Of a stretch of DNA of 17,943 bases, positions 6,210-13,159 are shown one piece after another. A program made the translations under genes and the position numbers. Source of the stretch: Ilumatobacteraceae bacterium (lineage in GTDB: Bacteria; Actinomycetota; Acidimicrobiia; Acidimicrobiales; Ilumatobacteraceae). How positions within the stretch are numbered: position 1 is the stretch's first letter; each line of letters opens with the position of its first letter. The notes below the pieces were generated by a model. It had not been told where the DNA came from. It was given only the letters and a program-made list of their open reading frames with translations, and made no database searches. The stretch is taken from positions 1 through 17,943 of the forward strand of contig JAOBWK010000109.1 in assembly GCA_025463305.1 (NCBI GenBank), in the 5' to 3' direction.

Positions 6210-6656
6210 TCAACGAGACGGGAGGCGCACCACCGTGATGAAGAAGTCGTCGATGGCCCGGACAGCGGCGACGAACTGGTCGAAGTCGACCGGTTTGCGG
6301 ACGTAGGCGTTGGCGTGCAGGTCGTACGCGGCGATCACGTCCTCCTCCGCTTCGGACGTCGTCAGGATGACGACAGGAATGCGCCGGAGGTGGGGATCGC
6401 CCTTGATGTCGAGCAAGACCTCGCGCCCGTCCCGCCGAGGAAGGTTCAGGTCGAGCAGCACCAGGTCCGGAGTGGTGACGTCGGCGAAGCGACCCTGCTT
6501 GCGGAGGTAGGCGATCGCGTCCTCTCCGTTCGAGACGACGTTGAGCCGGTTGGCGATCTTGTAGTCGGCGAAGGCCTCTTGTGTCATGAGCACGTCACCG
6601 GGATCGTCTTCGACGAGGAGGATCTCGATGGGCTGCGACGGTGCTTGCTCAGACAT
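6210..6656 (-). CDS. Single-domain response regulator (Rcp1-like receiver)
   Basis: A 148-aa protein made only of a receiver domain. IEILLVEDDPGDVLMTQEAF carries the acidic pair, PDLVLLDLNLPRRDGREVLL the phospho-acceptor (Asp about 69), PVVILTTSEAEEDV the conserved Thr/Ser, and ANAYVRKPVDFDQF the conserved Lys (about 121) and Pro. The spacing and the 'DPGD...T' opening are those of Rcp1-like regulators that partner phytochrome-type kinases. There is no output domain, so it probably passes phosphate on or acts by protein contact. The ATG at 6656 has GAGGAG about 10 nt upstream and overlaps the kinase stop by 8 nt; the longer open frame lies inside the kinase gene. Confidence 0.92.
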   Translation of the reverse strand: MSEQAPSQPIEILLVEDDPGDVLMTQEAFADYKIANRLNVVSNGEDAIAYLRKQGRFADVTTPDLVLLDLNLPRRDGREVLLDIKGDPHLRRIPVVILTTSEAEEDVIAAYDLHANAYVRKPVDFDQFVAAVRAIDDFFITVVRLPSR

Positions 6657-8211
6657 GGGTGGAGCTCTCCTCGAGTGGAAGGGTGAATGACACGCAGGTT
6701 CCCCCGAGGGGGGAGGGAAGCACCCTGATGGCGCCACCGTGGAACTCGACCACTTTCTTCGCCAGGGCGAGGCCGATGCCCGTTCCTTCGTACTCGTCGC
6801 GACCGTGGAGCCGCTGGAAGATCACGAACACCTTCTCTGCGTATTCCTCGGGGATGCCGATGCCGTTGTCCGCGACGTCGACTCGGACCATCGGTCCGTG
6901 CGCCGTCTCCTCCGCCGTCGCCTTGACGTGAACCACGGGAGTCAGGTCTTGGCGGCGGTACTTCACGGCGTTTCCGAACAGGTTGGTGAGCAGCATCTGC
7001 AGGAGGGACGCATCGCCGTGGACGAGGCCTGCCTGCGCGAGCTCGAGCTCGAGCTGCGCGCCGGTCGTTCGCGTCTGGTCGCCCAGTCCGTCCCAGGCTC
7101 TGGTGACCGTCACGGCGAGGTCAACGGGGACGAAACCATCGCTGGTACGGCCGACCCGACTGAAGGTGAGCAGATCGGTGATGAGGAGCTGCATGCGTTT
7201 CGCGCCGTCAACCGCGAAGGCGATGTATTGATCGGCGCGGTCGTCGAGCTTTCCGCTGTACCGCTGTTCGAGCAGCTGGCAAAAGCTCGCGACCTTGCGG
7301 AGCGGTTCTTGGAGGTCGTGAGAAGCGACGTACGCGAACTGCTCGAGGTCCGCGTTGGATCGGGCGAGCTCGGCCGCCTTGCGCTCAAGCCCTTGCCGCT
7401 GGCTCTCCACCTCGGCGAGGACGCCGACGAGCTCGAGCCGCATGGACTCGACATCCTCGCCCATCTCACGGATGTCGGGAGGCCCTTCAGGGCGGATCGA
7501 CGCAGCGTGCTCGCCTCGAGACACCACTCTGACCTGCGCGGCCAATCGGTCCAAGGGTTGCAGCACGGCGATCTTCAGCGCTCGCAGCAGACCGACGACT
7601 GCGACAACGAGGAACACGGCCATCAATGCGAGGACCAGGACGACGATGTGTCGGTCACGGTCGGCCGCTTCTCGAGCGGTCGTCAACTGACGCGCCAGCT
7701 GAGCGTCGAGGTCAGCGTTGGTCTGGCGCACCCTGTCGAAGAGCTGTCTGCCGAACGTGATGGTCTCGTCCGTTCCGGCGCCGGCCTCGCCCCCGGTGCG
7801 CAAGGAGGCGTACTGATCGCGCCACGCCGTGATCGCGGCATCGACGGTCAGTAGCGAGAGCCGGGCACCGTCGCCCGGTTGGACGAAACGTTCGAGGGCC
7901 GCTCGCGCCGCCTGCTCGTCGACGAGGCCCTGTCGATACGGCTCCAGGAACTGCTGGTCCCCCGTGAGTGCGTACCCGCGCAGGCCCGTCTCCTGGTCGA
8001 CCAATGATGTCAGCAGCTGGCTGGCCGCGAGGCGAGCCGGGAACGTCCGCTGCGCCTGGTCGGACAGCGCCCGATCGGCCTGTCGCAGGACCACCACGAG
8101 CGTGAGCCCCGCGAGGACGAGCAGGAGTGACAGCGCCACCAGCGCGATCCGGAGCCTGCGCGCGAGCGTCCAACCGGACCATCCATGCCGGACAGGCACC
8201 CTCAAGACCAC
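6649..8211 (-). CDS. CHASE3-HAMP sensor histidine kinase
   Basis: About 520 aa. A first membrane helix (about 20-42) and a second (about 188-209) enclose an extracellular CHASE3 domain; its hallmark QLLTSLVDQETGLRGYALTG lies at 65-84. A HAMP linker and coiled coil (to about 290) follow. The HisKA box is FAYVASHDLQEPLRKVASF (His about 298), the form found in phytochrome-like kinases. The ATPase domain has LLTNLFGNAVKY (N box, about 407-418), DVADNGIGIPEEY (G1) and GTGIGLALAKKVVEFHGG (G2), all intact. The start is uncertain: GTG 8211, TTG 8205 (which would overlap the preceding stop as TTGA) and GTG 8199 are all possible; the frame above 8211 lies inside the phosphatase gene. It probably senses an extracellular signal and phosphorylates the receiver gene next door. 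Confidence 0.9.
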   Translation of the reverse strand: MVLRVPVRHGWSGWTLARRLRIALVALSLLLVLAGLTLVVVLRQADRALSDQAQRTFPARLAASQLLTSLVDQETGLRGYALTGDQQFLEPYRQGLVDEQAARAALERFVQPGDGARLSLLTVDAAITAWRDQYASLRTGGEAGAGTDETITFGRQLFDRVRQTNADLDAQLARQLTTAREAADRDRHIVVLVLALMAVFLVVAVVGLLRALKIAVLQPLDRLAAQVRVVSRGEHAASIRPEGPPDIREMGEDVESMRLELVGVLAEVESQRQGLERKAAELARSNADLEQFAYVASHDLQEPLRKVASFCQLLEQRYSGKLDDRADQYIAFAVDGAKRMQLLITDLLTFSRVGRTSDGFVPVDLAVTVTRAWDGLGDQTRTTGAQLELELAQAGLVHGDASLLQMLLTNLFGNAVKYRRQDLTPVVHVKATAEETAHGPMVRVDVADNGIGIPEEYAEKVFVIFQRLHGRDEYEGTGIGLALAKKVVEFHGGAIRVLPSPLGGTCVSFTLPLEESSTHV

Positions 8212-9368
8212 CAGCCAGAGCTGCCGACCAGCAGCACGGCGACATCGTCCGTCAGCGGACCGCCGTTGCATCGCTCCGCCTCGGCAAGCAGCGTCGGAGC
8301 CAGGTCCGGGCGAGAAGTGCCCGCCACGACGAGTGACTGCAGTTGACGCGCGAGCTCATCGACGCCGAAGCGGGCACTCGCACCCGGTGTCGCGCGTCCC
8401 TCGACCAAGCCATCCGTGAACATCAGCAGACCCCAATCGCCTTCCAAGTCGACGGTGAACGGCTCGATCGTCCTGTCCTGCAGGAGGGTCAGGATCGGCA
8501 GCGCTCGCCCCGTCAGCTCGCGGACGTCGCGGCCTTGGATCAGCAACGGCGCGGGATGGCCGCACAACAGCACGTCCGCCTCGGTCAGCGTCGGGTTCAG
8601 CGACACCATGGCGATGGTGGCGAACCGCACGTCCTGACGCTCGGCCAGCAGCACCTGCTCGACGCCTCGCACGACCTCCGGCCCGGAGTGTCCGGCCAGC
8701 ACCAACGTTCGCCATGCGATCCGGAGAGCGACTCCCAGCGCCGCCTCGTCCGGGCCATGACCGCACACGTCCCCGATCAGCAGGTGCACGCCGGTGGGAG
8801 TCTGCACCACGTCATAGAAATCACCGCCGAGCAACGCCCTGTCACTGCCGGGCCGATAGAAGAGCGCAAGAGCGAGGTCCGTGGTGTTGATCAACGGACT
8901 TGGTAGCAAACCGCGTTGCAGTCGGGCGTTCTCCTGCGCGCGCAGCTCCGCAGCCATGAACTCGCGCCGGTCCTGGGCGGCCCGTCCGCGCTCGACGGCG
9001 TAGCGCACGGACCGCTCCAGCCCTGGGCCGTCGACCCGACCCTTGACGAGGAAGTCCTGCGCTCCAGCCGCAAGAGCCTCGGGGCCGATGCCGTCGTCGA
9101 TGCGACCGGTCAGAACGACCACAGGCACATCGGGGACCTGTGCGCGGAGCTTCTCCAACGCCGACAATCCGATCGCATCCGGGAGACCCAGGTCCAGCAG
9201 AACGCAATCAGCATCAGGAGGCCACTGGTCCAGCGCTGACTGGAGGGTCGCGAAGCACATGAGCGACATGTCCGGGGCGACCTCCGACAACATCTCGGTC
9301 ACCAACAACGTGTCACCGGCGTCGTCCTCGACGAGCACCAGCGATCGCCCGTTCCTGCCCCTCCCCAT
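8202..9368 (-). CDS. Receiver domain-SpoIIE/RsbU-type PP2C phosphatase
   Basis: 388 aa from the ATG at 9368. Residues about 9-125 are a receiver: LVLVEDDAGDTLLV, the acceptor in DADCVLLDLGLPDA (Asp about 59), VVVLTGR, and FLVKGR (Lys about 109). A linker helix (about 125-155) is followed by a PP2C (SpoIIE) domain with the metal-binding motifs GGDFYDVV (about 181-188) and LIGDVCGHGPDEA (about 198-210), then LLMFTDGLVEGR and the final LTDDVAVLLVG. All catalytic aspartates are present. Such proteins dephosphorylate anti-anti-sigma (STAS) proteins under receiver control. First gene of the operon. A longer frame to TTG 9464 exists, but that stretch is low in GC and not conserved-looking. Only a fragment of a matching RsbW-like ATPase is seen nearby (4771-4940). 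Confidence 0.9.
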   Translation of the reverse strand: MGRGRNGRSLVLVEDDAGDTLLVTEMLSEVAPDMSLMCFATLQSALDQWPPDADCVLLDLGLPDAIGLSALEKLRAQVPDVPVVVLTGRIDDGIGPEALAAGAQDFLVKGRVDGPGLERSVRYAVERGRAAQDRREFMAAELRAQENARLQRGLLPSPLINTTDLALALFYRPGSDRALLGGDFYDVVQTPTGVHLLIGDVCGHGPDEAALGVALRIAWRTLVLAGHSGPEVVRGVEQVLLAERQDVRFATIAMVSLNPTLTEADVLLCGHPAPLLIQGRDVRELTGRALPILTLLQDRTIEPFTVDLEGDWGLLMFTDGLVEGRATPGASARFGVDELARQLQSLVVAGTSRPDLAPTLLAEAERCNGGPLTDDVAVLLVGSSGWWS

Positions 9369-9526
9369 CCGATCCAGCAACCGGGCTTCGCACCCGGATC
9401 TCGTGGACGATGATCCTAGTAATGCTTCGGATTCAGTGACGCGATCGGGAGTTCGCTGTCCCAAGCCGACTCAGCGGGCTGGGGGCGTGAACGCGCGTGG
9501 GCACGCCACCAAGTTGCTTCGGTCGA

Positions 9527-9754
9527 TCAGGGTGCTTCGAGACGGCGGTGGGTCAAGGTCGTCAGGCAGAACAGACCGTATGCGACGAAGCCGAGGCCGG
9601 TCACGACGACGAAGCCGATGCGCTTGACCCAGCCCTTGGTGTCGGTGTCACCTGGAAGTGCAGCGCTGACCAGCCGCCTTGCTGCGTAGAGCAGCATGCC
9701 GACAGACGCGAGCACGATGTCGATCACCGGCACCGCGACCGCCGACAACGACAT
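9527..9754 (-). CDS. Small two-helix membrane protein, function unknown
   Basis: A 75-aa protein. Helix 1 is AVAVPVIDIVLASVGMLLYA (about 5-24), then a polar loop with ALPGDTDTKGWVKR, then helix 2 IGFVVVTGLGFVAYGLFCLT (about 46-65) and a basic tail (HRRLEAP). The alternation of clean hydrophobic stretches with a charged loop argues for a real gene. I do not recognise the family. No strong ribosome binding site precedes the ATG at 9754, so translation may be weak or leaderless. It ends 158 nt before the phosphatase gene on the same strand and could be co-transcribed with the signalling operon. Confidence 0.55.
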   Translation of the reverse strand: MSLSAVAVPVIDIVLASVGMLLYAARRLVSAALPGDTDTKGWVKRIGFVVVTGLGFVAYGLFCLTTLTHRRLEAP

Positions 9755-9864
9755 CGTTCAAGTAGGCGCCGCGATCGGTGGACTCGCCAGCTCTGCCCAT
9801 CCAAACGCACCCTCTGGGAGCTGCTCTGAGGCCCTTCACGACTCCGACGTCTGCACGACGGCGT

Positions 9865-9878
9865 TCGATGCGCATCGA
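9865..9878. promoter_or_regulatory. 14-bp palindrome upstream of DUF6582-like gene
   Basis: TCGATGCGCATCGA is a perfect palindrome in the divergent gap, 45 nt before the start of the gene at 9923. It might be an operator, but one such 14-bp palindrome is expected by chance in a window of this size and composition. Confidence 0.25.
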
Positions 9879-9922
9879 CGGTGTCGCGTCTGACCGTCCG
9901 CCGCTGGGGGAATTCTCGGACC

Positions 9923-10195
9923 ATGGCCACCTTCAAGCCCCACACCGTCCACGGTGAGCTGACGTCCGCCAAGCGCGACCGGCTCCCCGACTCCGTCTTT
10001 GCGTTCCCGAAGGAGCGCAAGGAGCCCTTGGTCGATGCGAAGCATGTGCGCAACGCCTTGGCGCGGTTCGATCAGGTGACCGATGTCAGCGATGCCGAGC
10101 GCGATGCGGCGTTCGCGAACATCAAGGAGGCTGCGAAGCACTTCGACGTCGAGATCGGCGAACGCAGCTGGCGTGAGCTCGGTAAGCCGAGCTGA
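9923..10195 (+). CDS. DUF6582-like small protein
   Basis: A 90-aa, highly charged cytoplasmic protein. The layout 'LTSAKRDRLPDSVFAFPKER' + 'KEPLVDAKHVRNALARFDQV' + 'SDAERDAAFANIKEAAKHFD' + 'VEIGERSWRELG' is that of the DUF6582 family: a short 'FAFPKxRKxPxxDAxHVRxAxARF' motif followed by two amphipathic helices. The function is unknown; members often occur alone or next to phage and stress genes. The ATG at 9923 is chosen because the protein similarity begins there (MATFKPHTVHGELTS); GGGGGA lies 11 nt upstream, a weak site. The longer frame to 9881 adds residues with no family character. It stands alone, convergent with the NarL regulator gene. Confidence 0.8.
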   Translation: MATFKPHTVHGELTSAKRDRLPDSVFAFPKERKEPLVDAKHVRNALARFDQVTDVSDAERDAAFANIKEAAKHFDVEIGERSWRELGKPS

Positions 10196-10206
10196 CGGAG
10201 TCGGCT
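10185..10206 (+). terminator. Weak hairpin at the end of the DUF6582-like gene
   Basis: AGCCGA (10185-10190) and TCGGCT (10201-10206) can pair around the stop codon with a 10-nt loop. There is no T-run, so a rho-independent terminator is doubtful. Otherwise the 138-nt gap to the convergent gene at 10334 shows nothing. Confidence 0.2.
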
Positions 10207-10333
10207 GCCCGAATCGAGTGCCCGTCCGTTGACGACACCGCGAGGCCGGACGTTCAGAACTCCGCCACTCGTGGAGCCCAGTCCGGGGCCGCGACGAACA
10301 CCAGATGTCGCGGAACTCAAGGTCGTCGATCGC

Positions 10334-11023
10334 TTACAGCAACGGCCGCTCGGGCGTCGATGGAGTGATGAGGCCGGTCTCGTAGGCGACAACGACGGCC
10401 TGGACGCGGTCGCGCAGGTTGAGCTTGGCGAGGATCCGCGCGACGTGTGTCTTCACAGTGGCTTCCGACAGGAACAGCCGTGTTGCGAGCTCGGCGTTGC
10501 TGAGGCCGAGTGCGAGCGCGCTGAGTACCTCGAGCTCGCGGGCGGTGAGCGTGGCGAGGTCGCGATGGATCGGCGAGGGTTCGGCTGGTTCCCGGGCGAA
10601 CCGCTGGACCAGCCGGCGAGTGATCGTCGGTGACAGCAGTGCGTCGCCGGACTTGATCAGCCGCACGGCTGCGACGAGGTGCTCGGGTGTGACGTCCTTG
10701 AGCAAGAAGCCGCTGGCTCCGGCGGCGAGAGCGGTGTACACGTACTGATCGAGGTCGAACGTGGTCAGGATGATGATGCGTGGAGGCTCGGTCGCGGTGG
10801 GGTCGGCCATGATTCGACGGGTCGCTTCGAGCCCGTCCATCTCGGGCATCCGGATGTCCATGAGCACGACATCGGGCCGCTCGCGACGGACGGCGTCTAT
10901 CGCTTCTTGGCCGGTGGACGCCTCGGCGACGACTTGGATCTCGTTGGCGGCGAGGATCATGCGGAAGCCTGAGCGAACGAGGGCCTGGTCGTCGGCGATC
11001 ACGACGCGCAGCGCTTCTGTCAT
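10334..11023 (-). CDS. NarL/LuxR-type response regulator
   Basis: 229 aa. An N-terminal receiver has LRVVIADDQALVRSGFRMIL (Asp 11/12), PDVVLMDIRMPEMDGLEATR (acceptor Asp 56), RIIILTTFD and ASGFLLKDVTPEHL (Lys about 106). The C-terminal LuxR (GerE) helix-turn-helix is LTARELEVLSALALGLSNAE, then LATRLFLSEATVKTHVARIL. All phosphorylation residues are present, so it should be a normal DNA-binding regulator. Its ATG overlaps the stop of the upstream kinase gene by 4 nt (ATGA), making a classic kinase-regulator pair. The likely target is the divergent ABC transporter operon at 12455. Confidence 0.95.
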   Translation of the reverse strand: MTEALRVVIADDQALVRSGFRMILAANEIQVVAEASTGQEAIDAVRRERPDVVLMDIRMPEMDGLEATRRIMADPTATEPPRIIILTTFDLDQYVYTALAAGASGFLLKDVTPEHLVAAVRLIKSGDALLSPTITRRLVQRFAREPAEPSPIHRDLATLTARELEVLSALALGLSNAELATRLFLSEATVKTHVARILAKLNLRDRVQAVVVAYETGLITPSTPERPLL

Positions 11024-12312
11024 GCGTGGTCCACCGGGATCGTTGCGTGGACGAGGTAGCCGCCGTTGAGGCTGGGCCCGCTCTGCAGCGTGCCTCCGTA
11101 GACGGCGAGTCGTTCGCGTAGCCCGATCAGACCGCGCCCGGTGCCGGTTGCGGCGTTCGCGCCTGATCTGCCGCCAGTGTCCACGACGGACACGGAGATG
11201 TCGGAGGCTGAACGATCGATGGTGACCTGCACCCGCGCTCCTACCGCGTGCTTCATCGTGTTCGTCAGCGCTTCTTGTACGACCCGGTACGCAGCGAGAT
11301 CGACGCCCGACGGAAGCACGACGTGAGGGCCACGAACGGTCAGCTCAGCGGCCAGCCCTGCGTCGCGCATGCCGCGCACGAGGGTCTCGACGCTGTCGAG
11401 CCCGGGTTGTGGCGCAAGCGCGCCGGCGGGATCCGGTTCGTTGCCGTCGGCGGTCGGGGCGAGCAGTCCCATGACGTGACGGAGTTCAGTGAGGGCAGCG
11501 CGTCCGCCGGCTTCCACAGCGACGAGCGCGTCACGAGCGTTTGCGGGCGACGAGTCGAGAATGGTTCGCGCTGCGCCTGCCTGGATCACCATCATGCTCA
11601 CGTTGTGGGTGACGACGTCGTGCAACTCATGTGCGATGCGCGCCCGTTCCTGATCGACGGCGTGCTGCAGCGTGAGCTGCTGGCGAGCCTCGATCTCGGC
11701 GAGGTGGGCGTGCGCGTCGTCGGCCCGATGCACCCACCCCCGGAAGCCGTAGGCGGCAACGATCAGCGGGACCATGACGAGCAGCGCGACATACTTGTGC
11801 GGGAACTCGGGAAGGCTCGCTCGTTTGAAGAGGGTCACGAGCACGAGCGCGGCCACGGGCAGGGTGGCGATCGTTGCGGCGCGCTTGGGGCTGTACGCCG
11901 CCGCGCTGTACACCGCAACACTCAGGATGATGCAGGCGTAGAACGCGACGTCGGGGGACTCTCGGCGCAATATGACCGACGCCACGATCACCACCCAGAG
12001 CACGCCCAGCGGGAACCGCCGCCGCCACGCGAGGGGCAGCGCCGCGCCCGCGACCGCGACGGCGAACCCGCTCCAACCGGTGGACGTCAGCAACCCTCGG
12101 GAGGCATACTGCGGGCCTTTCGGCCCGATCAGATCCGCGGACGATCGGGCGTAGCGGGCCCCGACGAGGCCGAGGATCACGGCCACGGCGATGTCGATGA
12201 TTTGATCGCGACGCTCGAGGGTCGGCAAGACAGCGTCGGAGCGCGTGAGGCGCGTGATGATCCGGTCCGCTGGCTTCGGCACCGTCCCATTCTCGCCGAC
12301 GTCGAGTTCCAT
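11020..12312 (-). CDS. DesK/NarX-type (HisKA_3) sensor histidine kinase, multi-pass membrane
   Basis: 430 aa from the ATG at 12312. About five hydrophobic stretches fill residues 35-185 (IIDIAVAVILGLVGARYA, GFAVAVAGAALPLAWRRRF, LGVLWVVIVASVIL, FYACIILSVAVYSAAAY, ALLVMVPLIVAAYGF). Then come a coiled coil and the HisKA_3 box, QERARIAHELHDVVTHNVSM, with its phospho-His. The ATPase domain has YRVVQEALTNTMKHA (N box), VSVVDTGGRSG (a shortened G1) and GRGLIGLRERLAVYGG (G2). There is no extracellular sensor domain, as usual for kinases that sense within the membrane or through a partner transporter. The frame is open up to 12495, but that part reads antisense through the divergent promoter, so 12312 is preferred; no clear Shine-Dalgarno is seen. 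Confidence 0.92.
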   Translation of the reverse strand: MELDVGENGTVPKPADRIITRLTRSDAVLPTLERRDQIIDIAVAVILGLVGARYARSSADLIGPKGPQYASRGLLTSTGWSGFAVAVAGAALPLAWRRRFPLGVLWVVIVASVILRRESPDVAFYACIILSVAVYSAAAYSPKRAATIATLPVAALVLVTLFKRASLPEFPHKYVALLVMVPLIVAAYGFRGWVHRADDAHAHLAEIEARQQLTLQHAVDQERARIAHELHDVVTHNVSMMVIQAGAARTILDSSPANARDALVAVEAGGRAALTELRHVMGLLAPTADGNEPDPAGALAPQPGLDSVETLVRGMRDAGLAAELTVRGPHVVLPSGVDLAAYRVVQEALTNTMKHAVGARVQVTIDRSASDISVSVVDTGGRSGANAATGTGRGLIGLRERLAVYGGTLQSGPSLNGGYLVHATIPVDHA

Positions 12313-12442
12313 CGTCGTGCGCCGGAGGAGTGATCTCAGCGTCGCGCGGCCTACATCGAAAGGATGACGCCGGCATCGCGTCATCCGCAGGCAGGAGAGC
12401 GAAGCGCTCCCGTGGCCGATGCGCCGACTGCACCGTGTTCCG

Positions 12443-12448
12443 TACCTT
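12443..12448 (+). promoter_or_regulatory. Possible -10 box for a leaderless ABC operon transcript
   Basis: TACCTT lies 6 nt before the ATG at 12455, the spacing of leaderless actinobacterial promoters, and there is no Shine-Dalgarno. No good -35 is seen at the right distance, as is common when an activator is needed. A small inverted repeat (GAGCG-aag-CGCTC, near 12396-12409) lies about 40 nt upstream. Confidence 0.35.
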
Positions 12449-12454
12449 CGCCTC

Positions 12455-13159
12455 ATGACGTCACCCGTGATCGAGATCGCCCAGGCCCGCCGCATCTACG
12501 ACGACGGTCCGGCGGCGCTGGACGGCGTGACGATGACGATCGGCCGCGGCGAGGCCGTCGCCATCCTCGGCCCCTCCGGCAGCGGCAAGTCGACGTTGCT
12601 CAACCTGATCGCCGGTCTCGACCGACCCACCACCGGTTCGGTGACCGTCGACGGTGTCGTCGTCTCCTCGCTCGGCGAGAAGGCCTCGGCCCTGTACAGG
12701 CGCCGCACGATCGGCATGATCTTCCAGTTCTTCAACCTGCTCGATGATCTCACCGTCGTCGACAACGTCGCGCTCAGCGCACGCCTCACGGGCGTCAAAC
12801 GACGCCCGGCGACGGCGCGCGCAACGGCGCTGCTCGACTCGCTCGGCATCGGGCACCTCGCCCACGCCTACCCGGGACGGCTCTCCGGCGGAGAGCGTCA
12901 GCGGGTCGCGGTTGCCCGGGCCATGGTGAACCGTCCGCCCGTGCTGCTTGCCGACGAACCCACCGGCGCCCTCGACAGCGCAGCCAGCGCGGACGTCAGC
13001 CGCTTGCTGTGCGACCTGAACGCGGCCGGTCAGACCATCATCGTCGTGACCCACGATGAAGCGTTCGCGGCGCGAACCACCGCGCGAGCGGTCCGGCTCC
13101 GCGACGGCCGCCTCGACGATCGTCAACTCGACGCGACCCACGCTGCGGTCGGGAAGTGA
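12455..13159 (+). CDS. ABC transporter ATP-binding protein (MacB/LolD type)
   Basis: 234 aa, the usual length for ATPases that work with FtsX-type permeases. Walker A GPSGSGKST (39-47), Q loop FQFFNLL (Gln about 91), signature LSGGERQRVAVARAM (143-157), Walker B VLLADEPTGALD (163-174) and switch His in VVTHDEAF (about 202) are all intact. 'EPTGALDSAAS' is the standard form in the MacB/LolD group. Start at ATG 12455; a longer frame to 12419 begins inside the probable promoter. The stop overlaps the GTG start of the permease by 4 nt (GTGA). It powers export or mechanotransmission, not import. The divergent kinase-regulator pair is the likely controller. Confidence 0.95.
   Translation: MTSPVIEIAQARRIYDDGPAALDGVTMTIGRGEAVAILGPSGSGKSTLLNLIAGLDRPTTGSVTVDGVVVSSLGEKASALYRRRTIGMIFQFFNLLDDLTVVDNVALSARLTGVKRRPATARATALLDSLGIGHLAHAYPGRLSGGERQRVAVARAMVNRPPVLLADEPTGALDSAASADVSRLLCDLNAAGQTIIVVTHDEAFAARTTARAVRLRDGRLDDRQLDATHAAVGK

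Noticed and set aside
6739..7854. Plus-strand frame of 371 codons opposite the CHASE3 kinase
   Set aside because: Antisense to a gene with all kinase motifs intact; the composition (Asp/Glu/Val/Leu) is that of a mirrored GC-rich frame.
11248..12333. Plus-strand frame of 361 codons opposite the DesK-type kinase
   Set aside because: Antisense to a clear kinase; His/Arg/Glu-rich with no recognisable domain.
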